From Burkholderia pyrrocinia (GTDB taxonomy: Bacteria; Pseudomonadota; Gammaproteobacteria; Burkholderiales; Burkholderiaceae): a stretch of DNA of 64,000 bases. This document shows, piece after piece, positions 16,914 through 27,579 of the stretch. The translations under genes were made by a program, and so were the position numbers. The stretch is from the NCBI RefSeq assembly GCF_018417535.1, contig NZ_CP070977.1, positions 2,108,001 to 2,172,000 on the forward strand. The letters are read 5' to 3'. Numbering within the stretch: position 1 is the stretch's first letter; each line of letters opens with the position of its first letter. The notes below the pieces were generated by a model, which was given only the letters and a program-made list of their open reading frames with translations, had not been told where the DNA came from and searched no databases.

Positions 16914-17767
16914 ACGGAACGGCCCTCTACCAATTCACGCCGCCGCCCGAGGACGAACTGTTGGCCGTCAGCGGCACCGCATCGATGGGCCGCGTCGTGC
17001 CGCCCGGCATCGACACGTCGCACGGCACGATCCTCTACCTCGAGGATATCGAGGTGAGCTTCGACGGCTTCCGAGCGCTGAAGAAACTGTCGCTCGCAAT
17101 CGACGCGGGCGAGCTGCGCTGCGTGATCGGCCCGAACGGCGCAGGCAAGACGACGATGATGGACGTGATCACCGGCAAGACGCGTCCCGATGCCGGCAAC
17201 GTGTTTCTCGGCCAGACGCTCGACCTCGCGCGGATGAGCGAGCCCGAGATCGCGCGCGCCGGCATCGGCCGCAAGTTCCAGAAGCCCACCGTGTTCGAGC
17301 AGCATCCGGTGTGGGAAAACCTCGAACTCGCGATGCAGACCGACAAGGGCTGGCTCGCGTCGCTGCGCGCGCGGCTCGACCGCGCGGCGCAGGCGAAGAT
17401 CGAGGAGACGCTCGCGCTGATCGGCCTCGAAAGCCACGCGTATCGAGCAGCCGGCGAACTGTCGCACGGGCAGAAGCAGCGGCTCGAGATCGGCATGCTG
17501 CTGATGCAGCGCCCCGCGTTGCTGCTGCTCGACGAGCCGGCAGCCGGGATGACCGACCACGAGACGATGGAACTCGCCGAGCTGCTGAACACGCTGCGCG
17601 GCACCTGTTCGATGATGGTCGTCGAGCACGACATGGAATTCGTCGCGGCGCTCGCGGGCGACACGGGCCGCGTGACGGTGATGGCCGAAGGCGCGGTGCT
17701 CGCGCAAGGCACGCTCGACCAGGTCAAGCGCGACGACGCGGTAATCGAGTCTTATCTGGGACGTTGA
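16910..17767 (+). CDS. urtD: Urea ABC transporter, ATPase UrtD
   Basis: UrtD is one of the two cytoplasmic ATPases energising urea import (LivG type). This 285-residue protein has Walker A GPNGAGKTT, Q-loop region GRKFQKPTVFEQ, signature LSHGQKQRLE (Ser-His-Gly variant of LSGGQ typical for UrtD), Walker B LLLLDEPAAGM and the switch His in VVEHDMEF. An N-terminal extension of about 40 residues precedes the ATPase fold. The ATG overlaps the urtC stop by four bases, indicating translational coupling. Confidence 0.95.
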   Translation: MNGTALYQFTPPPEDELLAVSGTASMGRVVPPGIDTSHGTILYLEDIEVSFDGFRALKKLSLAIDAGELRCVIGPNGAGKTTMMDVITGKTRPDAGNVFLGQTLDLARMSEPEIARAGIGRKFQKPTVFEQHPVWENLELAMQTDKGWLASLRARLDRAAQAKIEETLALIGLESHAYRAAGELSHGQKQRLEIGMLLMQRPALLLLDEPAAGMTDHETMELAELLNTLRGTCSMMVVEHDMEFVAALAGDTGRVTVMAEGAVLAQGTLDQVKRDDAVIESYLGR

Positions 17768-17771
17768 TGCG

Positions 17772-19482
<1,711 letters not shown>

Positions 19483-19529
19483 GCGCGCTCGCGCCGCGCA
19501 CCGTTTCGGCGCAGCGGCGCGTCCGGCGC

Positions 19530-19555
19530 TGCACGTTACCCATGCACCGCGCACC
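19530..19555 (+). promoter_or_regulatory. Cluster of NtrC-like half-sites upstream of ureA
   Basis: TGCAC (19530-19534), TGCACC (19543-19548) and GCACC (19551-19555) are half-sites of the NtrC dyad about 60-85 bases before the expected start. None is paired with a full GGTGC arm, so this is only suggestive. Confidence 0.3.
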
Positions 19556-19587
19556 AGGAACGCGCATCGCGCTGCGTTCCATGCACA

Positions 19588-19603
19588 TGGCACGCGCCTT
19601 GCT
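19588..19603 (+). promoter_or_regulatory. Sigma-54 promoter of ureABCEFG
   Basis: TGGCACGCGCCTTGCT matches the sigma-54 consensus TGGCACG-N4-TTGC(T/A) at every position, with GG and GC ten bases apart. Transcription should begin near 19614, about 105 bases before the ureA ATG. Confidence 0.82.
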
Positions 19604-19718
19604 GCTTACATAACCGATACACGGCGCACGCAAAACAGCGCGGTGCTACGATGATTCGCGCATCCACCCGGTTACGTGCGCACCGATAAAAATTACGTTT
19701 TCCTGAACGTTTGCCTTC

Positions 19719-20021
19719 ATGAAACTGACTCCCCGAGAAAAGGACAAGCTGCTGATCTTCACGGCGGCGCTGCTGGCCGAACGCCGTCGCGCGCGCGGCC
19801 TGAAGCTCAACTATCCGGAGGCGGTCGCCTTCATCACCGCCGCGCTGATGGAATCCGCGCGCGACGGCAAGACGGTCGCCGAGGTGATGCACTACGGCAC
19901 GACGCTGCTCACGCGCGACGACGTGATGGACGGCGTGCCGGAAATGATTCCCGACATCCAGGTCGAGGCGACCTTTCCCGACGGCACGAAGCTCGTGACC
20001 GTCCACCACCCGATTCCGTGA
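19719..20021 (+). CDS. ureA: Urease gamma subunit UreA
   Basis: UreA is the small structural subunit of urease, the nickel enzyme that hydrolyses urea to ammonia and carbamate in the cytoplasm. This 100-residue protein begins [20 protein letters not shown] and contains [21 protein letters not shown], the family core, ending [14 protein letters not shown]. Length is standard. ureB follows with an eight-base gap. Confidence 0.97.
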   Translation: MKLTPREKDKLLIFTAALLAERRRARGLKLNYPEAVAFITAALMESARDGKTVAEVMHYGTTLLTRDDVMDGVPEMIPDIQVEATFPDGTKLVTVHHPIP

Positions 20022-20029
20022 GGCCACGC

Positions 20030-20335
20030 ATGATCCCCGGCGAAATCCTCACCGACGACGGCGAGCACGAACTGAACGTGGGCCGCGAAACGCTGACGCT
20101 CGTCGTCGCGAACACCGGCGACCGTCCGGTGCAGGTTGGCTCGCACTACCACTTCTTCGAAGTCAACGACGCACTGTCGTTCGACCGCGCGGCCGCGCGC
20201 GGCTTCCGGCTCAACATCGCGGCCGGCACGGCCGTGCGCTTCGAGCCGGGCCAGACGCGCACCGTCGAGCTCGTCGCGCTCGCGGGCGATCGCGCCGTCT
20301 ACGGTTTTCAGGGCAAGGTGATGGGGCCGCTCTGA
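20030..20335 (+). CDS. ureB: Urease beta subunit UreB
   Basis: UreB is the second small urease subunit, and packs against UreC. This 101-residue protein starts MIPGEI and has the conserved stretches [15 protein letters not shown] and [16 protein letters not shown], ending [10 protein letters not shown]. The ATG at 20030 is in the usual family position. It is co-transcribed with ureA and ureC. Confidence 0.97.
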   Translation: MIPGEILTDDGEHELNVGRETLTLVVANTGDRPVQVGSHYHFFEVNDALSFDRAAARGFRLNIAAGTAVRFEPGQTRTVELVALAGDRAVYGFQGKVMGPL

Positions 20336-20375
20336 GCGCGCGCCCCATTCTTCAGGTCTTCAGGAACAGCACGAG

Positions 20376-22082
20376 ATGACACTACGCTTGGGCCGCCGCG
20401 CATACGCGGAAATGTTCGGGCCGACGACGGGCGACCGCGTCCGGCTCGCCGATACCGAACTGCTGATCGAGATCGAACGCGACTTCACGACCTACGGCGA
20501 GGAAGTGAAATTCGGCGGCGGGAAAGTGATCCGCGACGGGATGGGCCAGTCGCAGCGCGTGTCCGCCGACGTGCCCGACACGGTCATCACGAACGCGGTG
20601 ATCCTCGATCACTGGGGCATCGTGAAAGCCGACATCGCGATCAAGCACGGCCGCATCGCCGCGATCGGCAAGGCCGGCAATCCGGATATCCAGCCGGGCG
20701 TGACGATCGCGATTGGAGCCGCGACCGAAGTGATCGCCGGCGAAGGGTTGATCGTGACCGCGGGCGGCATCGACACGCACATCCACTTCATCAGCCCGCA
20801 GCAGATCGACGAGGCGCTCGCATCGGGCGTCACGACGATGCTCGGCGGCGGCACGGGGCCGGCCACCGGCACCAACGCGACGACCTGCACGCCGGGCCCG
20901 TGGCACATGGAGCGGATGCTTCAGGCCGCGGACGGCTGGCCGATCAACCTCGGCTTCCTCGGCAAGGGCAACGCGAGCCTGCCCGAGCCGCTCGTCGAGC
21001 AGATCGCGGCCGGCGCGATCGGGCTGAAGCTGCACGAGGACTGGGGCACGACGCCCGCCGCGATCGACAACTGCCTGTCGGTCGCCGACGACACCGACAC
21101 GCAGGTCGCGATCCACACCGACACGCTGAACGAAGCCGGCTTCGTCGAATCGACGGTCGCCGCGTTCAAGGGCCGCACGATCCACACGTACCACACCGAA
21201 GGCGCGGGCGGCGGCCATGCGCCCGACATCCTGAAGGTGTGCGGCGAGGCGAACGTGCTGCCGTCGTCGACCAACCCGACGCGCCCGTACACGATCAACA
21301 CGCTCGACGAGCATCTCGACATGCTGATGGTGTGCCATCACCTCGATCCGTCGATCGCCGAGGATCTCGCGTTCGCCGAATCGCGGATCCGCCGCGAGAC
21401 GATCGCGGCCGAGGACATCCTGCACGATCTCGGCGCGCTGTCGATGCTGTCGTCCGATTCGCAGGCGATGGGCCGCGTCGGCGAAGTGATCATCCGCACC
21501 TGGCAGACCGCGCACAAGATGAAGGTGCAGCGCGGCGCGCTGCCCGGGGACGGCGCGCGCAACGACAACTTCCGCGCGAAGCGCTACGTCGCGAAGTACA
21601 CGATCAACCCGGCGATCACGCACGGCATTGCGCACGAAGTCGGTTCGATCGAGCCCGGCAAGTGGGCCGACCTCGTGCTGTGGGAGCCCGCGTTCTTCGG
21701 GATCAAGCCGTCGATGATCCTGAAGGGCGGGATGATCGCGGTCGCGCAGATGGGCGACCCGAACGCGTCGATCCCGACGCCGCAGCCCGTCCACTATCGC
21801 GAGATGTTCGCGACGCGCGGCGGCGCGCTCGCGCGCACGTCGCTGACCTTCGTGTCGCAGATGGCGGCCGACGCGGGCATCGCGGAACGCTACGGCCTCG
21901 CGAAGCGGATCGTGCCCGTGCGCAACTGCCGCAACGTGACGAAGGCCGACATGATCCACAACGCGTGGCGCCCGTCGATCAGCGTCGACCCCGAAACCTA
22001 CGACGTGATCGCCGACGGCCAGTTGCTCACCTGCGAGCCGGCGACGGTGCTGCCGATGGCGCAGCGCTATTTCCTGTTCTGA
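20376..22082 (+). CDS. ureC: Urease alpha subunit UreC
   Basis: UreC carries the dinuclear nickel site. In this 568-residue protein the ligands and catalytic residues are all in place: His135 and His137 (DTHIHF), the lysine to be carbamylated Lys218 (GLKLHEDWG), His247 (AIHTDT), His273 (YHTEGAGG), Asp361 (SSDSQAMGR), and the mobile flap Cys320-His321 (MVCHH). Each is one higher than in Klebsiella urease. Length is normal for an active enzyme. Confidence 0.98.
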   Translation: MTLRLGRRAYAEMFGPTTGDRVRLADTELLIEIERDFTTYGEEVKFGGGKVIRDGMGQSQRVSADVPDTVITNAVILDHWGIVKADIAIKHGRIAAIGKAGNPDIQPGVTIAIGAATEVIAGEGLIVTAGGIDTHIHFISPQQIDEALASGVTTMLGGGTGPATGTNATTCTPGPWHMERMLQAADGWPINLGFLGKGNASLPEPLVEQIAAGAIGLKLHEDWGTTPAAIDNCLSVADDTDTQVAIHTDTLNEAGFVESTVAAFKGRTIHTYHTEGAGGGHAPDILKVCGEANVLPSSTNPTRPYTINTLDEHLDMLMVCHHLDPSIAEDLAFAESRIRRETIAAEDILHDLGALSMLSSDSQAMGRVGEVIIRTWQTAHKMKVQRGALPGDGARNDNFRAKRYVAKYTINPAITHGIAHEVGSIEPGKWADLVLWEPAFFGIKPSMILKGGMIAVAQMGDPNASIPTPQPVHYREMFATRGGALARTSLTFVSQMAADAGIAERYGLAKRIVPVRNCRNVTKADMIHNAWRPSISVDPETYDVIADGQLLTCEPATVLPMAQRYFLF

Positions 22083-22106
22083 TGTCCGGTTCCCGGTTCC
22101 TGTCTT

Positions 22107-22712
22107 ATGCGCACCCTCGACAAACGCATTGCCCCGAACGTGAAACTCGCCGCGTCGCTCGTCGCGCGCGCACCGACGCTCACGCTCGCGTATGACGCCC
22201 GCTGCAAGAGCCGCCTCGCGGCGACGCTCGACACCGGCGAGGACGTCGCGGTCCTGCTGCCGCGCGGCACCGTGCTGCGCGACGGCGACGTGCTCGTCGC
22301 CGACGACGGCGCGCTCGTGCGCGTCGCCGCGGCACCCGAGACCGTGCTGCTCGTGCGCGCGGCCGATCCGCTCACGCTGATGCGCGCCGCGTACCATCTC
22401 GGCAACCGTCACACGCCGGTCGAGATCGGCGACGGCTACCTGAAGCTCGAAGCCGATCCGGTGCTCGCGGACATGCTGCGCCGGCTCGGCACGCAGGTCG
22501 AAGCGACGAGCGCGCCGTTCCAGCCGGAAGCCGGCGCCTACGGCGGCGGCCACAAGCACGGGCACGACGCGACGTTCGCCGAGGACTACGCGCTGGCGCA
22601 GCAGGTGTTCGGCGAACACCACGGACACTCGCATTCGCACGATCACGATCACGATCACGATCACCAGCATGGTCCCGGATGCACGCACGGCCACGGCCAT
22701 GACCACCACTGA
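22107..22712 (+). CDS. ureE: Urease accessory protein UreE (nickel metallochaperone)
   Basis: UreE delivers nickel to the UreDFG-urease complex. The N-terminal peptide-binding domain is followed by the metal-binding domain with [11 protein letters not shown], which contains the interfacial histidine. The C-terminal 50 residues (about 148-201) are very rich in histidine and aspartate, with alternating His-Asp steps, as in the nickel-storing UreE forms. The 201-residue protein overlaps ureF by 14 bases. Confidence 0.95.
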   Translation: MRTLDKRIAPNVKLAASLVARAPTLTLAYDARCKSRLAATLDTGEDVAVLLPRGTVLRDGDVLVADDGALVRVAAAPETVLLVRAADPLTLMRAAYHLGNRHTPVEIGDGYLKLEADPVLADMLRRLGTQVEATSAPFQPEAGAYGGGHKHGHDATFAEDYALAQQVFGEHHGHSHSHDHDHDHDHQHGPGCTHGHGHDHH

Positions 22713-23379
22713 ACTCGTCACGCTGCTGCACCTCGCGTCGCCGGCGCTGCCGATCGGCGCGTTCAGCTATTCGCAGGGCCTCGAAGCGGCGCTCGACGCG
22801 AACCTGATCCGCGACGCAGATAGCGCGCGCGACTGGATCGCGAGCGGCCTGACCGACGTGCTTGCGCAAGGCGAGCTGCCGTTCCTTGCGCACCAGCTCG
22901 CGCGCTGGCATGCGCACGACGCGCACGCGCTCGCCGCCGAAGATGCGTGGTTCATCGCGAGCCGAGAATCGGCGGAACTGCGCCGCGAGACCGAACAGAT
23001 GGGCTGGTCGCTCGCGCAGCTTTGCGCGTCGCTCGAATGGGGCGAAGCCGCGCGCCGGGCGACGCTCGCATCGATGTCGCCGGTCACGCTGCCAACGGCA
23101 TTCGCGTACGCAGCCGCCGCGCACGATGCCAGCGCCGACGCGACGCTCGCCGCGTACGCCTTCGGCTGGGTCGAGAACCAGACGTCCGCCGCGCTGAAGG
23201 CCGTGCCGCTCGGCCAGCTCGCCGGGCAACGCATCATCGTCGCGCTGCGCGGTGCGATCGACGCGGCCGTGCGCCGCGCGCTCGCGACGCCGCCCGACGC
23301 CGTCAACACGTTCGCGCCGCAACTCGGCATCCTGTCCGCGCGGCACGAAACCCAGTACTCGCGGTTGTTCCGCTCCTGA
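22699..23379 (+). CDS. ureF: Urease accessory protein UreF
   Basis: UreF is a helical GTPase-regulating partner in urease activation. This 226-residue protein contains the family opening [20 protein letters not shown] and the later [18 protein letters not shown]. The ATG at 22699 overlaps ureE, matching common start usage; an upstream ATG at 22669 would add ten residues within the UreE histidine tail. The C-terminus [11 protein letters not shown] is the conserved UreF end. Confidence 0.95.
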   Translation: MTTTELVTLLHLASPALPIGAFSYSQGLEAALDANLIRDADSARDWIASGLTDVLAQGELPFLAHQLARWHAHDAHALAAEDAWFIASRESAELRRETEQMGWSLAQLCASLEWGEAARRATLASMSPVTLPTAFAYAAAAHDASADATLAAYAFGWVENQTSAALKAVPLGQLAGQRIIVALRGAIDAAVRRALATPPDAVNTFAPQLGILSARHETQYSRLFRS

Positions 23380-23396
23380 ACACGACGCTACCCGCC

Positions 23397-24044
23397 ATGA
23401 ATGCACCTGTCCCCTCCTCCGCCCGCCGCACGAAGAAACTGCCGCCGCTGCGCGTCGGCATCGGCGGCCCCGTCGGCTCCGGCAAGACCACGCTGCTCGA
23501 AATGCTGTGCAAGGCGATGCGCGACCGCTACGACCTCGTCGCGATCACCAACGACATCTATACGAAGGAAGACCAGCGGCTGCTGACGGTTGCGGGCGCG
23601 CTGCCCGAGGAGCGCATCATGGGCGTCGAGACGGGCGGCTGCCCGCACACGGCGATCCGCGAGGATGCGTCGATCAACCTCGAGGCCGTCGACCGGATGC
23701 TGTCGCGCTTTCCCGACGCCGACATCGTGTTCATCGAATCGGGCGGCGACAATCTCGCGGCGACATTCAGCCCCGAGCTGTCGGACCTGACGATCTACGT
23801 GATCGACGTCGCGGGCGGCGAGAAGATCCCGCGCAAGGGCGGCCCCGGCATCACGAAGTCCGACCTGCTCGTGATCAACAAGACCGATCTCGCGCCGCTG
23901 GTCGGCGCGAACCTCGACGTGATGGCGTCCGACACGAAGAAGATGCGCGGCGAGCGGCCTTTCGTGATGACGAACCTGAAGGCGCTCGAAGGCGTCGCGG
24001 ACGTGATCGCGTTCATCGAGAAGAAGGGCTTGCTGACGGTCTGA
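23397..24044 (+). CDS. ureG: Urease accessory GTPase UreG
   Basis: UreG is a SIMIBI-class GTPase that powers nickel insertion. This 215-residue protein has P-loop [10 protein letters not shown], the nickel-binding CPH motif in [28 protein letters not shown] and the guanine-specifying NKTDL. Length and order are standard. It is last in ureABCEFG. A hairpin-rich GC segment separates it from the convergent waaA gene. Confidence 0.97.
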   Translation: MNAPVPSSARRTKKLPPLRVGIGGPVGSGKTTLLEMLCKAMRDRYDLVAITNDIYTKEDQRLLTVAGALPEERIMGVETGGCPHTAIREDASINLEAVDRMLSRFPDADIVFIESGGDNLAATFSPELSDLTIYVIDVAGGEKIPRKGGPGITKSDLLVINKTDLAPLVGANLDVMASDTKKMRGERPFVMTNLKALEGVADVIAFIEKKGLLTV

Positions 24045-24107
24045 GCGGCGCGGCGGCGGCACACGACGCCGCCACGCATGCCCGGGGCGGCATCGCGCCG
24101 CCTTCGC

Positions 24108-25463
24108 CTATTCGTCGGACGTGTCCTGCGCGTCCTGCAGCGCGCGCGCGCCGCGTTCGGCGGGCGGCAGCAGTGCCGCGAGCACGTCGACCGTGCGCGC
24201 GGTCGCGCCGCGATGACGCGCCGCGAAGGCCGCGCCGGCCGCGCCCATCGCGATGCGCCGTGCCTTGTCGGCGAACAGCGCGTCGAGCACGTGCGCGAGA
24301 TCGAGCGGATCCTCGACCTGCATCGCCGCACCGGCCGCGACCGCGTCGGCGGTCGCCTGCGTGAAGTTGAACACGTGCGGCCCGATCAGCACCGGCACGC
24401 CGACCGCGCACGCTTCGATCAGGTTCTGTCCGCCGAGCGGCAGCAGGCTGCCGCCGATGAACGCGACGTCGGCGGCCGCGTAATACGCACCGAGTTCACC
24501 CATCGAATCGCCGAGCAGCACCGTCACGTCGCCCGGCAGCGGTTCGGCAGCCGGCCGGCCGGCCGCGGGCGCGGCCGCGTCCGCGGCCCACGCCGAGCGT
24601 CGCACGCACTTGAGCCCGCTGCGCTCGACGAGCGCCTCGACCTCGGCGAAACGCTGCGGATGACGCGGCACGAGCACCAGCAGCGCGTCGGGCGTGCGCA
24701 TCGCGGCGAACGCCTGCAACACCAGCGCCTCCTCGTTCTCGCGCGTGCTGGCGGCTACCCACACGGGCCGCGCGCCGATCGCGTCGCGCCACGCATGGCC
24801 GCGCGCCGCCAGTTCCGGCGGCGTCGTCATGTCGAACTTCAGGTTGCCAAGCACGGTCACGTTGCGTGCGCCGAGCGACGTCAGCCGCTCCGCATCGGCC
24901 GGGCTCTGCGCGAGCACGCGCGAGAAGCCGCCGAACACGTCGCGCGTCGCCGCGCCGAACTTCGCCGCGCGCCGGAACGAACGTGCGGACATCCGCGCAT
25001 TGGTCAGCACGAGCGGCACGTCCGCGCGGCGGCACTCGTCGATCAGCGTCGGCCACACCTCGGTTTCCATCACGAGGCCGAGCGTCGGCCGCCATGCGCG
25101 CAGGAAGCGCCGCACCGCGCCAGGCATGTCGTACGGCAGGTAGCCGCGCAGCACGCGATCACCGAAGATCTGTTCGCCGGTCGCGCGGCCGCTCGGCGTC
25201 ATGTGCGTGAGCAGGACGCGCGCATCGGGGCGCGCGCGCAGCAGCGCGTCGATCAGCGGCTGCGCGGCGCGCGTCTCGCCGACCGATACCGCATGCACCC
25301 AGATCAGCGGCGCACAGTCGTCGCGCGAGCGGCCCGCCACGCGGCCGAAGCGTTCGCCGATGTGCTCGCGATAGCCGCGCTCCTTGCGCGAACGCACGTA
25401 GAGCCGGATGACCGCGATGGGCGCGACGAGCCACCACAGCGCGCGATAGATCGCCCTCAGCAT
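24108..25463 (-). CDS. waaA: Kdo transferase WaaA (KdtA)
   Basis: WaaA transfers Kdo from CMP-Kdo to lipid IVA at the cytoplasmic face of the inner membrane. This 451-residue protein opens with one membrane anchor (AIYRALWWLVAPIAVIRLYV). The N-terminal lobe has HAVSVGE (the proton-acceptor Glu region) and TEVWP; the C-terminal lobe has GNLKFD, FIGGSLLPLGGQNLIEA and GPHVFNF. The ATG at 25463 has GAGG upstream and is preferred over 25484. It follows kdoO on the same strand. Confidence 0.93.
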   Translation of the reverse strand: MLRAIYRALWWLVAPIAVIRLYVRSRKERGYREHIGERFGRVAGRSRDDCAPLIWVHAVSVGETRAAQPLIDALLRARPDARVLLTHMTPSGRATGEQIFGDRVLRGYLPYDMPGAVRRFLRAWRPTLGLVMETEVWPTLIDECRRADVPLVLTNARMSARSFRRAAKFGAATRDVFGGFSRVLAQSPADAERLTSLGARNVTVLGNLKFDMTTPPELAARGHAWRDAIGARPVWVAASTRENEEALVLQAFAAMRTPDALLVLVPRHPQRFAEVEALVERSGLKCVRRSAWAADAAAPAAGRPAAEPLPGDVTVLLGDSMGELGAYYAAADVAFIGGSLLPLGGQNLIEACAVGVPVLIGPHVFNFTQATADAVAAGAAMQVEDPLDLAHVLDALFADKARRIAMGAAGAAFAARHRGATARTVDVLAALLPPAERGARALQDAQDTSDE

Positions 25464-25500
25464 GCAGCGACCCTCGTATTGCATCGAAGCAGGTATGCGC

Positions 25501-26385
25501 TCAAACCAGCGCCCTGCCCTTCAGGCGCTCGAGAATGCCGAGCGGTGCGCATTCGCGGCGGACCATCGCGTCGACCGGCAGGAAGAACGTCTGCTCGAGC
25601 ATGAACTGGCCGGACATCACAGCGTGCGAAGTCTGGTCCGAGAAACATATCCACACGCTGCCCGGCGGGAACGGCATCGTCTGCTGCGGGCTCGTCTTCT
25701 GGTAGTCGAGATCGGCCTTCATGCTGTCGTGCAGGTTCAGCATCAGGTGGTCGTACGCACTGCGCGGCGACTTCGTCACGTGCAGCAGGTTCAGCAGCCA
25801 CGCGGCGCCCGGCAATTGCGGCTTGATGGACGGCAGGAAACGCTTCGCAACGTCCTCGAACGGCTCGCCGACACGCCACACGCGCGGCACGCCGGCCGGG
25901 TTCACGTTCGTGAACACGCGCAGGATGCGCTCGCCGTAGTTCGGCCGCGACGGGAATGCGTCGACGTGCAGCCGGCTGTCGTCCTTGCGCCACGACGTCT
26001 GGCGCGTCTCGACCTGCATCAGCCGCAGGCTGGTCGGCGCGACGCGCAGCTTGCCGCGGTATTCGGGGAAAAGGCCGTCGACGAGCGTGCCGGCCTGCTG
26101 CTGGAAGCGCGCGACGAGCGCGCGCACGGCCGACTGCGTGACGCTGTCGCCGAGCACGCCGGCGAGCGCGCCGCCGTTCGGTGCAAGGCTGATGTTCTTG
26201 CGTTTCGGATCGGCGAGCGCCGGATCGAGCAGCGCTTCCTCGCCGCCTTCGATCGCGAAGCGCAGGTGCGGGAAATACAGCACCTTGCCTTCCTCGACCG
26301 CGGCCAGCAACTGCTCGCGCGGCGCCGACAGGTTGTGTCCGCTCCAGTCGGCGGACGGGACTTCGATGATCTGGGATTCGCTCAT
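25501..26385 (-). CDS. kdoO: Kdo 3-hydroxylase KdoO (Fe(II)/alpha-ketoglutarate dioxygenase)
   Basis: KdoO hydroxylates the outer Kdo of LPS to D-glycero-D-talo-octulosonic acid (Ko), a change known from Burkholderia and Yersinia. This 294-residue protein matches the family (DUF2843-like); the iron ligands are visible as H140-x-D142 in SRLHVDAFPSRP and the distal His254 in SDQTSHAVMSG. KdoO acts in the cytoplasm or at the membrane, needing Fe(II), oxygen and alpha-ketoglutarate. Its position between waaC and waaA fits a role in the inner core. Confidence 0.85.
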   Translation of the reverse strand: MSESQIIEVPSADWSGHNLSAPREQLLAAVEEGKVLYFPHLRFAIEGGEEALLDPALADPKRKNISLAPNGGALAGVLGDSVTQSAVRALVARFQQQAGTLVDGLFPEYRGKLRVAPTSLRLMQVETRQTSWRKDDSRLHVDAFPSRPNYGERILRVFTNVNPAGVPRVWRVGEPFEDVAKRFLPSIKPQLPGAAWLLNLLHVTKSPRSAYDHLMLNLHDSMKADLDYQKTSPQQTMPFPPGSVWICFSDQTSHAVMSGQFMLEQTFFLPVDAMVRRECAPLGILERLKGRALV

Positions 26386-26409
26386 GATCGGTTCGCGTGT
26401 ATGACAGCG

Positions 26410-27405
26410 TTACAGGAGACCGAAGCCCGCGAGCGCCGACTTCACCTGCGCGATCGACGGGGGTTGCCCCGCCGTGCCGAGATTGACGACGTTCGGCGAC
26501 CAGTAGCCGCCGGTCCGCCAGGCCGTCGCGAAATTGTACAGTTCGACCGTCGGGCGCTTCAGCGCGGCCGCGATGTGAACCAGACCTGTATCAACCCCGA
26601 CGGTCGCCGCCGCGCCTTCGATCAGCCCGACCACGGCCGGCAGCGACAGCTTCGGCGGCACGATCGCCGCCGCGCCGAACTCCTTCGCGAGCCGCTCGCT
26701 CGTCGCGCGCTCCGCGTCGTTGCCCCACGGCAGCACGAGCGACGCGCCGCGCCGCACGAGCGCCTGGCCGAGCTCGATCCACGCGGCGTCCGGCCACTGC
26801 TTGTCGGCGCGCGACGTCGCATGGACGAACACCACGTACGGCACCGGCAGGTTCAGGCCGAGCGCGGCCACCGCGAGCGCCGCCGCGCGCGTGTCGAGGC
26901 CGAAGTCGACCGGATCGGCCGGCGTCGGCGCCGGGTCGCCCAGCGCGGCCGCGACGAGTTGCCGCGACCGCTCGACGACATGCGTGCGCGGCGCGATCGG
27001 CACGCGCTTGCGGTAGAAGAAGCGCACGGGCCATTCGTAGCCGGCGCCTTCGGTGCGGTTGCCGAGCCCGACGAGCGGGCCGCGCGCCCAGCCCGCGACC
27101 CAGGCCGTCTTGATGAGGCCCTGGCAGTCGATCACGAGGTCGTACTGCTCGGCCGCGAGACGCTGGCGGAATGCACGGATCTCGCGCCACGTGGCGCCCG
27201 AGAACGGCTTCTTGCGCCAGCGGCGCAGCGAGAACGGCAGCACGTCGCGCACGCCGTCGACGAGCCGCACGAGGTCGACGAAGCTTTCCTCGACGAGCCA
27301 GTCGATCTGCGCATCGGGGTGGCGGCGCCGGATATCGGCGATCACCGGCATGTTGTGCACGACGTCGCCCAGCGACGACACGCGCACGATCAGGATCTTT
27401 TGCAC
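26410..27405 (-). CDS. waaC: LPS heptosyltransferase I WaaC
   Basis: WaaC adds the first L-glycero-D-manno-heptose to Kdo in LPS core assembly. This GT9 protein of 331 residues starts QKILIVRVSSLGDVVHNMP, contains VEESF, DCQGLIKT, and the C-terminal nucleotide-binding GVDTGLVHIAAALKRP. GTG at 27405 is chosen because it places the family N-terminus at residue 1; no strong ribosome-binding site was seen. An upstream ATG at 27495 would add 30 unrelated residues overlapping a terminator. Confidence 0.9.
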   Translation of the reverse strand: MQKILIVRVSSLGDVVHNMPVIADIRRRHPDAQIDWLVEESFVDLVRLVDGVRDVLPFSLRRWRKKPFSGATWREIRAFRQRLAAEQYDLVIDCQGLIKTAWVAGWARGPLVGLGNRTEGAGYEWPVRFFYRKRVPIAPRTHVVERSRQLVAAALGDPAPTPADPVDFGLDTRAAALAVAALGLNLPVPYVVFVHATSRADKQWPDAAWIELGQALVRRGASLVLPWGNDAERATSERLAKEFGAAAIVPPKLSLPAVVGLIEGAAATVGVDTGLVHIAAALKRPTVELYNFATAWRTGGYWSPNVVNLGTAGQPPSIAQVKSALAGFGLL

Positions 27406-27482
27406 GCTGAAAAAACGCCGGCTGGCAGCCGGCGACAGACATAAAGGAGCGATTTTATCGCGCCCGGGGGGGCAGACAGACA

Positions 27483-27517
27483 AAAAGCGGCGCACGCCTT
27501 CAGCGTGCGCCGCTTTT
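27483..27517. terminator. Strong terminator of the phosphomannomutase gene
   Basis: AAAA-GCGGCGCACGC (27483-27497) and GCGTGCGCCGC-TTTT (27503-27517) make a perfect 11-pair GC stem extended by A-T pairs, loop of five. Read on the minus strand it lies about 60 bases after the gene ending at 27580. Being symmetrical it could act in both directions. Confidence 0.85.
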
Positions 27518-27579
27518 CGGGGAGGGCGCGACCGATAGGCAAGCCGTCGCGCCTTCGGCGGCCCGCAGGCCGCCGATGC

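Noticed and set aside
22620..22712. GATCAC/CACGAT repeats at the end of ureE as a DNA repeat element
   Set aside because: They encode the His-Asp nickel-binding tail of UreE and are explained by the protein.
20382..22721. Long open frame antisense to ureC and ureE
   Set aside because: Frame shadows a verified urease gene; composition is Arg/His/Asp-rich low-complexity with no domain signature.
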